Shown here: piece after piece, positions 34,756 to 42,379 of the stretch
How positions within the stretch are numbered: the first letter of the stretch is position 1
How the letters are laid out: each line of letters begins with the position of its first letter
Source of the DNA: Dryocola sp032051265
GTDB lineage: Bacteria > Pseudomonadota > Gammaproteobacteria > Enterobacterales > Enterobacteriaceae
Reading direction: 5' to 3'
Assembly (NCBI GenBank): GCA_032051265.1
Contig: DAMBYU010000001.1
Location: 434,001 to 498,000, forward strand
Length of the DNA: 64,000 bases
The notes under the pieces: model-generated
Databases searched by the model: none
Told to the model about the DNA's origin: nothing
What the model saw: only the letters and a program-made list of their open reading frames with translations
Translations under genes and position numbers: made by a program

Positions 34756-35529
34756 ATGATCGAAATACAAAACCTCAACCTGGCGTTCGGGGAAGGCGAG
34801 AAACGCAATCAGGTGCTGGACGACGTCAACATTCATGTCGGGGAAGGGGAGATCTACGGGCTGGTGGGCGAGTCTGGCTCAGGGAAAACCACGGTGCTGA
34901 AATGCCTCGCCGGGCTGTTTACCCACTGGGACGGCGCGCTCTCCATTGCTGGCAAACCGCTGGGGCGGAACATCAGCGTTGAGCGTTGTCGGCGCGTCCA
35001 GATGGTCTTTCAGGACCCGTATGGCTCTTTGCATCCGCGCCACACCATTGGCGACATTCTGGAAGAGCCGCTGCAAATTCACGGCATTGAGGATCGGGAT
35101 CGACGTATTCACGGTTTGCTCGATAAGGTGGGGCTGAACCGGGCTTTTCGCGATCGCTATCCGCATCAGCTTTCCGGGGGCCAGCGCCAGCGCGTGGCCA
35201 TCGCCCGGGCGCTGATTCTGGAACCGCAGGTGCTGTTGCTCGACGAACCTACTTCGGCGCTGGATGTCTCGGTGCAGGCTGAGATCCTGAATCTGCTGGC
35301 GGATTTACAGCGTGAGTCGAATCTGACCTACCTGATGGTGACGCACGATCTCGGAGTTATCGCCCATCTGTGCCAGAAAGTGGCGGTGATGCAGTATGGC
35401 AAAATCCTCGAAACCCTCACCGTGGACGAACTTGTCGCCGGAAACGCCAAAACCGATTACACGCGGATGCTGGTTAATGCCAGTCAGCAGTACAGCCGGG
35501 AGATGGCGCGGGAAGTGGCAGTGTATTAA
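34756..35529 (+). CDS. ABC transporter ATP-binding protein, DppF type
   Basis: A 257-residue ATPase. Walker A is GESGSGKTTVLKCLAG, the signature is LSGGQRQRVAIARAL, Walker B is VLLLDEPTSALD, and the switch is MVTHDLGVIAHL. The typical PYGSLHPRHTIGDILEEPL Q-loop region of DppF/OppF is present. The usual C-terminal extension is reduced. The gene starts 9 bases after the DppD-type gene and is the last of the operon; its stop codon overlaps the stop of the convergent yegS. No dedicated regulator or further enzyme lies beside the operon in this window. Confidence 0.91.
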   Translation: MIEIQNLNLAFGEGEKRNQVLDDVNIHVGEGEIYGLVGESGSGKTTVLKCLAGLFTHWDGALSIAGKPLGRNISVERCRRVQMVFQDPYGSLHPRHTIGDILEEPLQIHGIEDRDRRIHGLLDKVGLNRAFRDRYPHQLSGGQRQRVAIARALILEPQVLLLDEPTSALDVSVQAEILNLLADLQRESNLTYLMVTHDLGVIAHLCQKVAVMQYGKILETLTVDELVAGNAKTDYTRMLVNASQQYSREMAREVAVY

Positions 35530-36425
35530 CGCAATAGCGGACAATCAGGCGGCAGACGGCAGTTGAGCGCCCCGGGCAGCAGCGAAATGCGAAAATGCTC
35601 CCCGCTCAGCGGTTCACCGTCCAGGTTGAAGGTCATTCCGTGTGGGGCGATCACCTCAAACCACGCCGACTGCCCGTCGATGATATTCGGGCTTTCCTCC
35701 GGGCGGGTCAGGGTAGTAAACAAAGCCGGCAGCAATTCTTCCCCGGTATAAATACGCAGATCCAGCAGCCCGTCATTAATGAGAGCCTGCGGGCAAAGCT
35801 GTTGTCCGCCGCCGGCCTGGCGGCCGTTACCGATACCTATCACCAGCGCGTCGCCTTCCCAGCTAAAATTTTCTCCGCGAATTTCACAGCGGTCGGGTTT
35901 TAGCGTGTCGAGACGCAGTAAGCCATGGATAAAATAAGAGACGCCGCCAAGGGCGGCTTTTAGTTTTTCCGGCGTTTCGGTCGTGATGCGTGTACCAAAC
36001 CCGCCCGTCGCCATATTCATAAAGAAAGCCGTTTTATTGACCTCAACCAGGTCGATAGCAAAAGCGCGGCCGACCATCGCCAGCTGCAGGGCCTTATCCA
36101 GCTCGATGGGGATGCCGATGCTGGTGGCAAAATCGTTTGCCGTTCCCAGCGGTAAAATGCCCAGCGCAGGGCGGTTAGCAGGGTCGCGTTGTGCAAGCGC
36201 TGTCGCCACTTCATTGATGGTGCCGTCGCCTCCGCCTGCCACCACGGTTTCCACGCCCAGTGCAATCGCCTCATCAACATAGCGGGCGGCATCGCCCTGT
36301 TCCCAGGTGACGCGTATATGCAGCGTGTAGCCTTCTTCGCGCATTACGTCGACCGCGCTACGCAGCTCTGGACTATTGGCACCCTTGCCGTTGAGGATCG
36401 CAAACGTTACCGGAAACTTTTCCAT
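35526..36425 (-). CDS. yegS: Lipid kinase YegS
   Basis: A 299-residue diacylglycerol-kinase-like enzyme; E. coli YegS (299 residues) phosphorylates phosphatidylglycerol in vitro. The nucleotide site is VVAGGGDGTINEVATAL near residue 62, and GILPLGTANDFA follows. The C-terminal domain includes IGIGNGRQAGGGQQLCPQALINDGLLDL. The start at 36425 (MEKFPVTFAILNG) aligns with E. coli. It is convergent with the ABC operon. Confidence 0.95.
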   Translation of the reverse strand: MEKFPVTFAILNGKGANSPELRSAVDVMREEGYTLHIRVTWEQGDAARYVDEAIALGVETVVAGGGDGTINEVATALAQRDPANRPALGILPLGTANDFATSIGIPIELDKALQLAMVGRAFAIDLVEVNKTAFFMNMATGGFGTRITTETPEKLKAALGGVSYFIHGLLRLDTLKPDRCEIRGENFSWEGDALVIGIGNGRQAGGGQQLCPQALINDGLLDLRIYTGEELLPALFTTLTRPEESPNIIDGQSAWFEVIAPHGMTFNLDGEPLSGEHFRISLLPGALNCRLPPDCPLLR

Positions 36426-36505
36426 GGTTTACCTCAGAAAGATCAATGATAAGAAAGTGTATCGCATGAAAGACGCGGGTGGATAAGAACGAACCGAATT
36501 AGCGC

Positions 36506-36592
36506 AAAAAAGAAGGCCTGCGCAAGGGAGATTGAGCAGGCCAAGGAGGTGGTTCCTGGTACAACTAGCATTTATGGGTTATGTTTTTCAGC
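36506..36592 (-). ncRNA. cyaR: Small regulatory RNA CyaR
   Basis: The minus strand from 36592 reads GCTGAAAAACATAACCCATA, then a middle loop containing CCAGGAACCACCTCCTT, and ends in a GC-rich stem and a run of six T at 36511-36506. The 87-nt length, the 5' hairpin, the anti-Shine-Dalgarno CACCTCC seed and the position just downstream of yegQ all match E. coli CyaR (RyeE). CyaR is an Hfq-dependent RNA that represses ompX, luxS, nadE and others by pairing near their ribosome sites. The CCTGC/GCAGG terminator stem differs in sequence from E. coli but keeps its pairing. Confidence 0.95.
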
Positions 36593-36598
36593 CCGCAA

Positions 36599-36641
36599 AT
36601 AATAACTAACTCAGGCCGGGCGGTGTGTGATCGATTTCTAA
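36599..36641 (-). promoter_or_regulatory. cyaR promoter with class II CRP site
   Basis: On the minus strand a TATTAT -10 element (36604-36599) lies at -12 to -7 from the CyaR 5' end. A CRP-like palindrome, TTAGA-AATCGA-TCACA (36641-36626), is centred 41.5 bases upstream of the start, the exact class II position. This agrees with the known CRP-cAMP activation of cyaR in E. coli and Salmonella. Confidence 0.85.
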
Positions 36642-36675
36642 GAATCCTCTCGCCGGGAAAAATAATCCAAATTAA

Positions 36676-38037
36676 CTAGTTAGCATGCGGATTACGGGTG
36701 GTCTGACCTGCCAGGTTGCGCATTAGCAGTGCATAATCCAGCGACACATCCTGCGGTACAGGCAACCATACGGTGTGACCATCGCCGGGCGCTACGTCAA
36801 TCGGCTGCGCTTTGCCGTTTTCTAACATTTCCAGCGTAAAAGTCACATTGCCCTGCGGGGTCATTAACTCAAGGCTGTCGCCGAGCAGGAATTTGTTTTT
36901 TACCGCCACGGCTGCAAGGTCGCCCCGACGCTCGCCCGTAAATTCCCCGACAAACTGCTGGCGCTCGGAAATAGAATGGCCATATTCGTAGTTCTGATGG
37001 CTTTCGTGCGTATGACGACGCAGGAAACCTTCGGTATAACCACGGTGCGCCAGCCCCTCCAGCGTTTGCAGAAGCGTTGGATCGAAAGGTTTGCCTGCCG
37101 CAGCGTCATCAATGGCACGACGATAGACCTGGGCGGTGCGCGCGCAGTAATAATAGGATTTCGTCCGGCCTTCGATTTTTAAGGAATGCACGCCCATTTT
37201 CGTCAGGCGCTCCACATGTTCGATGGCTCGCAGATCCTTAGAGTTCATGATATAGGTGCCATGTTCATCTTCAAACGCGGTCATATACTCGCCGGGGCGT
37301 TTAGCCTCTTCCATCATGAAGACTTTATCGGTCGGCGCGCCCACGCCAAGCGTAGGCTCGATATTCTGTACCGGGATAGGTTCATGAACGTGGACGATGT
37401 TGCCCACCTCATCTTCTTTACCTTCTTCTACCTTGTATTCCCAGCGGCAGGCGTTGGTGCAGGTGCCCTGGTTTGGATCGCGTTTATTAATATAACCTGA
37501 AAGCAGGCAGCGGCCGGAATAGGCCATGCACAGCGCGCCGTGAACAAAGATTTCCAGCTCCATTTCCGGCACCTGCTCACGGATTTCCGCGATTTCGTCT
37601 AACGACAGTTCGCGCGAAAGGATGACGCGGGTAAGCCCCATCTGTTTCCAGAATTTCACCGTCGCCCAGTTAACGGCATTGGCCTGTACCGACAGATGAA
37701 TATCTATCTCAGGGAAAGCTTCACGCACCAGCATGATCAGGCCCGGATCGGACATAATCAGCGCGTCCGGTCCCATCTCGACAACCGGCTTCAGATCGCG
37801 AATGAAGGTTTTCAGCTTGGCGTTGTGTGGGGCGATATTAACCACGACGTAGAATTTTTTACCCAGCTCATGGGCTTCGTTGATGCCGAGCTGCAGATTT
37901 TCGTGGTTAAACTCGTTATTACGCACGCGCAGACTGTAGCGCGGCTGGCCCGCGTAAACGGCGTCTGCGCCATAGGCGAAAGCGTAACGCATATTTTTCA
38001 GCGTTCCCGCTGGCGATAAAAGTTCTGGTTTAAACAT
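36676..38037 (-). CDS. yegQ: tRNA 5-hydroxyuridine modification protein YegQ (TrhP), U32 family
   Basis: A 453-residue peptidase-U32 family protein, identical in length to E. coli YegQ, which with TrhO hydroxylates U34 of several tRNAs on the way to cmo5U/mcmo5U. The N-terminus FKPELLSPAGTLKNMRYAFAYGADAVYAG and the U32 signature ELEIFVHGALCMAYSGRCLLSGY are clear. Cysteines in GRCLLS, QGTCTNACRW and SYYYCART are candidates for an Fe-S cluster. The start at 38037 aligns with E. coli. The gene is followed on the same strand by cyaR. Confidence 0.95.
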   Translation of the reverse strand: MFKPELLSPAGTLKNMRYAFAYGADAVYAGQPRYSLRVRNNEFNHENLQLGINEAHELGKKFYVVVNIAPHNAKLKTFIRDLKPVVEMGPDALIMSDPGLIMLVREAFPEIDIHLSVQANAVNWATVKFWKQMGLTRVILSRELSLDEIAEIREQVPEMELEIFVHGALCMAYSGRCLLSGYINKRDPNQGTCTNACRWEYKVEEGKEDEVGNIVHVHEPIPVQNIEPTLGVGAPTDKVFMMEEAKRPGEYMTAFEDEHGTYIMNSKDLRAIEHVERLTKMGVHSLKIEGRTKSYYYCARTAQVYRRAIDDAAAGKPFDPTLLQTLEGLAHRGYTEGFLRRHTHESHQNYEYGHSISERQQFVGEFTGERRGDLAAVAVKNKFLLGDSLELMTPQGNVTFTLEMLENGKAQPIDVAPGDGHTVWLPVPQDVSLDYALLMRNLAGQTTRNPHAN

Positions 38038-38233
38038 GATGTTCCCGGTCTGATGTCAGGTCAGAACCGCTTCACCTGATGAAGCGGCGATCGCAAGGTT
38101 TTGGGATTACCCCAATTTTAGGGCGGGAATTGTAGCGTTTATTGCCGCCAGAAACCACCTCAGGCGTGGGGGGATTGCACGCCCAGCGTAATCACCCGCT
38201 GGGCCGAGGCGATGGTGGAGGGGCGATGATTTG

Positions 38234-38488
38234 TCATGAGGCATAAAGCAAGCTGAAGATGGATGCCGATATGCAGTAATCTTTGGTAAATTCTGCCAGC
38301 TCTGCGGTGTTTGTTTTGAAATGCTGAAGCATCATGTCGATCGCTGCGGCTTCATTCGGCGCTTTTGTTTCAAAGGGCATTTTACGGAATCCTTCTGCTT
38401 TTAAATTTTTTATGTTCTGCGCAGAATGATTTTCTTTCTCGTAAACATTTACGGCTATATCACTTAAATAGAAAACATAAACTTTCAT
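38234..38488 (-). CDS. Small protein of unknown function (84 residues)
   Basis: An 84-residue soluble protein starting MKVYVFYLSDIAVNVYEKENHSA, with MPFETKAPNEAAAIDMMLQHFKTN in the middle and one cysteine near the end. AGGGA precedes the ATG by 6 bases. It has no signal peptide. The pattern of a short beta strand, a basic loop and a helix with a regular acidic face suggests a folded protein, but I recognise no family. E. coli has yegP at this place between yegQ and baeR, and this protein is not YegP. Confidence 0.6.
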   Translation of the reverse strand: MKVYVFYLSDIAVNVYEKENHSAQNIKNLKAEGFRKMPFETKAPNEAAAIDMMLQHFKTNTAELAEFTKDYCISASIFSLLYAS

Positions 38489-38547
38489 ATTCGATCCCTG
38501 GTGCTTAGAACCGAACAGAAACTTTTCTGCTCGGTAAGGGTAAATAA

Positions 38548-38667
38548 TTAGCGCTGACTGCCTACCCTCTCTTCTTCCACCTGTACAGCCACCTGAGCCA
38601 GCGTTTGATGCGCCAGTGTTATCCGAACCGCCTGGAATAGTGTCTGATTTGATGAAGATTCAGACAC
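38548..38667 (-). CDS. Possible microprotein or gene remnant (39 residues)
   Basis: A GTG-started ORF of 39 codons, encoding VSESSSNQTLFQAVRITLAH and then LAQVAVQVEEERVGSQR. The composition is protein-like (an amphipathic helix), but there is no ribosome site and the start lies inside an inverted repeat (GTGTCTGA / TCAGACAC, 38640-38667). It ends 59 bases before the 84-residue gene on the same strand. It could be a decayed piece of a larger gene. Low confidence. Confidence 0.25.
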   Translation of the reverse strand: MSESSSNQTLFQAVRITLAHQTLAQVAVQVEEERVGSQR

Positions 38668-38819
38668 AATTTAAATTTACTGGAAGCTATAGGAAACAAA
38701 AAGAGAGTGGTGAAAAAAGATGTAATTATGTGATTTATTTCATTTAATGAGACGAAATGGCTGCAAAAAAGTGCGTATAAAGTTGAGTTGAGGCGTTTTT
38801 CTGGCGTCGTGGTTCCAAT
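38668..38819. other. Intergenic region between small genes and baeR
   Basis: AT-rich sequence with no supportable ORF. It probably holds the promoter for the minus-strand small genes. Confidence 0.35.
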
Positions 38820-38843
38820 AAAATGCCTCAGTCAGAGGCATTT
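38817..38843 (-). terminator. Intrinsic terminator of mdtABCD-baeSR
   Basis: AAATGCCTC and GAGGCATTT form a 9-bp stem with a 5-base loop; on the minus strand it ends in TTTTATT. It lies 8 bases after the baeR stop and closes the operon. Confidence 0.82.
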
Positions 38844-38850
38844 CGGGGAT

Positions 38851-39573
38851 TCAGGCCATGCGGCAGGCGTCTGCTTCCCAGCGATATCCCACGCCATACA
38901 CCGCGCGGATAAACGACTGTTCTTCGTCCAGCGCTTCGAGTTTGCGGCGCAGGTTTTTGATATGGCTGTCGATGGTTCTGTCCGTTACGACGCGGTAATC
39001 GTCATAAAGATGGTTCAATAGCATTTCGCGTGAAAATACCTTACCCGGCTCGTGAGATAGGGTTTTTAGCAGGCGAAACTCCGCCGGCGTTAAATCCAGC
39101 ACTTTGTCGCGCCAGCTTGCCTGAAAACGGCCTTCGTCAATAATCAGCGGGCTCTCTTCGCCCTGCGCAATGGATTCCTGTTGACGTTTGCAGCGGCGCA
39201 AAATGGTTTTAACGCGAGCTACTACTTCTCGCGGGCTGTAGGGCTTGCAGATATAGTCATCAGCGCCAATTTCCAGACCCAGCAGGCGGTCTATCTCCTC
39301 AATTTTGGCGGTCACCATAACGATGGGCAGCTCCGAGAAACGCCGGATTTCGCGGCACAGGGTCAGGCCGTCCGTGCCGGGCAGCATTAAATCCAGCAGG
39401 ATTAAATCAGGCGGCGTCTGACGAACGTAGGGCAGTACCTGGTCGCCGTGGGTAATCAGCGTGGGCGCGTAGCTCGCGGCCTTCAGGTAATCGATAAGCA
39501 GCAGCCCAAGTTTCGGTTCATCTTCAACAATCAAAATGCGCGGAGCATTGGCATCAATCGGAAAATCGGTCAT
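38851..39573 (-). CDS. baeR: Envelope-stress response regulator BaeR
   Basis: A 240-residue OmpR-family regulator, E. coli length. The receiver domain holds the acidic pocket (VEDEP) and the phospho-acceptor D61 (LILLDLMLPGTDG). The winged-helix domain includes SREMLLNHLYDDYRVVTDRTIDSHIKNLRRKLEAL. With BaeS it responds to indole, flavonoids, tannin, metals and misfolded envelope proteins and activates mdtABCD, acrD and spy. It overlaps baeS by 4 bases and is the last gene of the operon. Confidence 0.97.
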   Translation of the reverse strand: MTDFPIDANAPRILIVEDEPKLGLLLIDYLKAASYAPTLITHGDQVLPYVRQTPPDLILLDLMLPGTDGLTLCREIRRFSELPIVMVTAKIEEIDRLLGLEIGADDYICKPYSPREVVARVKTILRRCKRQQESIAQGEESPLIIDEGRFQASWRDKVLDLTPAEFRLLKTLSHEPGKVFSREMLLNHLYDDYRVVTDRTIDSHIKNLRRKLEALDEEQSFIRAVYGVGYRWEADACRMA

Positions 39574-40967
39574 ACGTTTCTCAATGATTCTGGATCCAGC
39601 GGTAACTCTACTGTAATGCTAACGCCGCCGAAAGGCGAATGGCCAGCTTTCAGGGTGCCGCCGTGGGCGCTAACGATGTTCTGGCAGATGGATAACCCAA
39701 GACCTGAGCCGCCGCTTGCACGGTTTCGCGAGCCTTCCGTGCGGTAAAAACGATCGAAAAGCATAGCGAGTTGCTCGTCGTTTACGCCGGGCGCGCTGTC
39801 GGCAAACGTCATGACGAAGCGCTGCTGTATTATCTCGCCGGAAATCGAGAGCTGGCCGCCCGCGTCGGTATAGCGCAGGCTGTTTTCCAGCAGATTATTA
39901 AACAACTGCATCAGCCTGTCGCTGTCGCCAAAAATAGTGACGCGATCGGGTAAAGCGAGGCGAATTGAAAGCCCACGGGAATCAAAGCGCTGGCGAAATG
40001 CGCCTGCCACCACTTCCAGCAAGGTAATGATATCAAGAGATTTTTTCTGGTAGGCCAGCGCCCCTTCATCCGAGAGCGATAGCTGGTGCAAATCGTCTAC
40101 CAGTTTAGTTAGCGTGGCGACCTCCATTTGCAATGAAGCCACCGATTCCGGTGTGAATTTGCGTACGCCGTCCTGAATCGCCTCCAGCTCACCGCGCAAA
40201 ATCGCCAGCGGAGTGCGTAGTTCATGTGAAATATCGGCCATATAGGCACGGCGCATGTTGTGGTTTTTTTCGAGCGTGCTCGCAAGCTGGTTAAAATCCT
40301 GTGCCAGTTTGCCCAGCTCATCCTGGCTGGTAGAGTCTACACGAGCGGTGAAATCGCCCGCGGCCAGCCTGTGCGTTCCCTCAACCAGCCGTTTGACCGG
40401 CGCAAGAAGGCCACGCGCCAGCAAGAAAGTTGCCGCCGCGGCCAGCAAAGTGGCGAGTGCGACGATAATCCAGCTTGTGCGCCGCTGTTGACGGTCAAAA
40501 TTGATGTCCGTATTCCGCGTTAACCGCTCTACGGGGGAGGCGACAACCCAACCCACGTCCCGTCCGTTAACGTTAATGGAGCGACGCATTCCATCGGATG
40601 GCACCGGCCCGCGTGGGCCAACCAGCTCTTTGTTATTCTGATCCACTACCCAGAACTGCGTGCGCCAGCCGTGCGGCGGCATGTTCAGGTTACGTCCGTC
40701 CTCGTCATGTTCAAATGATTTCAGGATCTGAAACATAAAGCGGTCGTTATGGCGTAAAAATTGCCAGTTCCCATGCAGCGCGTACTGCTCGCCCAGCGCG
40801 TCACCCAGCATTTCAAGACGCTGTTCGTTGCCGTGTTTGATGTAGTCGATAAACCCGCGTTCGAAACTCAGGCGTACGCCCCAGTGCATGATCGCCAGCA
40901 CCAGCAGGCAGGTGGAAAAGATGGCGAGAAACAGCTTGCCGGTAATGCCCGGTCGCCAGAATTTCAT
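39570..40967 (-). CDS. baeS: Envelope-stress sensor kinase BaeS
   Basis: A 465-residue membrane sensor kinase. Two membrane helices (residues about 10-32 and 166-186) flank a periplasmic sensor domain. A HAMP domain follows (LAPVKRLVEGTHRLAAGDFTARV), then the phospho-acceptor H248 (ADISHELRTPLAILRGELEA), and the ATPase domain with NNLLENSLRYTD, FADSAPGVND and ASGGSGLGLSICQNIV. It starts 2 bases after the mdtD stop and overlaps baeR, so sensor and regulator are made from the efflux operon mRNA. Confidence 0.97.
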   Translation of the reverse strand: MKFWRPGITGKLFLAIFSTCLLVLAIMHWGVRLSFERGFIDYIKHGNEQRLEMLGDALGEQYALHGNWQFLRHNDRFMFQILKSFEHDEDGRNLNMPPHGWRTQFWVVDQNNKELVGPRGPVPSDGMRRSINVNGRDVGWVVASPVERLTRNTDINFDRQQRRTSWIIVALATLLAAAATFLLARGLLAPVKRLVEGTHRLAAGDFTARVDSTSQDELGKLAQDFNQLASTLEKNHNMRRAYMADISHELRTPLAILRGELEAIQDGVRKFTPESVASLQMEVATLTKLVDDLHQLSLSDEGALAYQKKSLDIITLLEVVAGAFRQRFDSRGLSIRLALPDRVTIFGDSDRLMQLFNNLLENSLRYTDAGGQLSISGEIIQQRFVMTFADSAPGVNDEQLAMLFDRFYRTEGSRNRASGGSGLGLSICQNIVSAHGGTLKAGHSPFGGVSITVELPLDPESLRNV

Positions 40968-40969
40968 GT

Positions 40970-42379
40970 TTAGCTCCTTTTACGCCGCGAGATAATGACG
41001 TTTTTTGTGGTGTCCTTGGGTACGCGGGTAAAGACCAGCGCAGGCAGGGCGATAATCACCGCCATACTCAGATAGGTATAAAGAAAGACGCTGTGCACCA
41101 CCGGGCTGTCCGGCGCTATCTGGTGATGTCCATACATGCCAAGCAGCATCCCGGCGACGGTAACGCCAATACTCATGGAAAGCTGCATCACCATCGACAG
41201 CAGGCTGTTGCCGGAGCTCGCCATGTCGTCCGGCAGATCTTTCAGCGTCAGGGTGTTCATGGAGGAAAAGCGTACCGAGTTGACCATCCCCTGAATAACC
41301 AGCACCACCGGCAACAGGTAGTACCAGCCGAGCAGCGCGGTTGCCATAAACAGCAGGCTAATCAGCGCCAGCCCAAGCGTTGAGGCGACCAGCACGTGGC
41401 GATAGCCAAAGCGATTGACAACCTGCACCACGATTCGCTTCATACCCATGCTGCCCAGCACCATCGGAATCATCATCAAACCGGCGTGGAAGGGCGAAAA
41501 CCCGAGGCCGATTTGCAGGAAGACCGGCGTCATAAAGGGCAGCATGCCGCTGCCGACACGTCCACAGAAACTGCCGAAAAGGCCGAGCGAAAAGGTGCGC
41601 GTCTTAAACAGACCGGGCTTGAACAAAGCCCTGTCGTTGCCACGGGCATGCCACAGATAGAGCATGATGGCTAGCGCCCCGCTGCCTACCAGCAGGGCGA
41701 GAGCAAGCGAAGAGATCCCCAGCCCTTTTTGCCCGTCGAGGGCAATAGTGAGCGCCGCCATGCCAAACGCCAGCAGCAAAAAACCCGGCACGTCAAAGCG
41801 GCGGGTTTGCATGGTGTAATTTGGCATCAGCCAGAGCGTGGCGATAGCGCCAATAATTCCCACGGGCAGGTTGATAAGGAAGATCCAGTGCCAGGAGGCA
41901 TACTCCACCAGGATGCCGCCCAGCGCCGGGCCAAGCAGCGGCCCAATCTGGCCGGGGAGGGCCACAAAGGTCATCGCCGCCATGTACTGCTCACGCGGGA
42001 CAATTTTCATCACCGTAAGCCTGCCCACCGGTACCATCATCGCTCCACCGATGCCCTGCACCACGCGGGCCATAACTAAACCGTCGAGCGTCGAGGCGTG
42101 GGCGCAAAGCAAGGAGCCGGTGGTAAACAGCACAATGGCGGTGAAGAAAATATTGCGCACGCCGACCCGGTCCGCGAGCCAGCCGCTGGCGGGCAGCATG
42201 ACCGCCACGGTCAGCACATAGGAGACGATGACCGAATGCATATGCAGCGGGCTCTCTCCAAGGCTTGTCGCCATTGCGGGCAGGGCGGTATTAACAATGG
42301 TGGTGTCCAGCGACTGCATAAAGAAGCCGAAAGCAACGATCCACAATTGCCAGCGAACGGCTGCGGGCAGGTCGGTCAT
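40970..42379 (-). CDS. mdtD: MFS transporter MdtD
   Basis: A 469-residue, 14-helix major facilitator (DHA2 family), E. coli 471. Motif A variant GWLADRVGVRNIFFTAI and motif C-like MMVPVGRLTVMKIVPREQYMAAMTF...LLGPALGGIL are present. In E. coli MdtD is not needed for MdtABC drug export and may export iron citrate. The ATG follows the mdtC stop directly (TAAATG). Confidence 0.95.
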   Translation of the reverse strand: MTDLPAAVRWQLWIVAFGFFMQSLDTTIVNTALPAMATSLGESPLHMHSVIVSYVLTVAVMLPASGWLADRVGVRNIFFTAIVLFTTGSLLCAHASTLDGLVMARVVQGIGGAMMVPVGRLTVMKIVPREQYMAAMTFVALPGQIGPLLGPALGGILVEYASWHWIFLINLPVGIIGAIATLWLMPNYTMQTRRFDVPGFLLLAFGMAALTIALDGQKGLGISSLALALLVGSGALAIMLYLWHARGNDRALFKPGLFKTRTFSLGLFGSFCGRVGSGMLPFMTPVFLQIGLGFSPFHAGLMMIPMVLGSMGMKRIVVQVVNRFGYRHVLVASTLGLALISLLFMATALLGWYYLLPVVLVIQGMVNSVRFSSMNTLTLKDLPDDMASSGNSLLSMVMQLSMSIGVTVAGMLLGMYGHHQIAPDSPVVHSVFLYTYLSMAVIIALPALVFTRVPKDTTKNVIISRRKRS

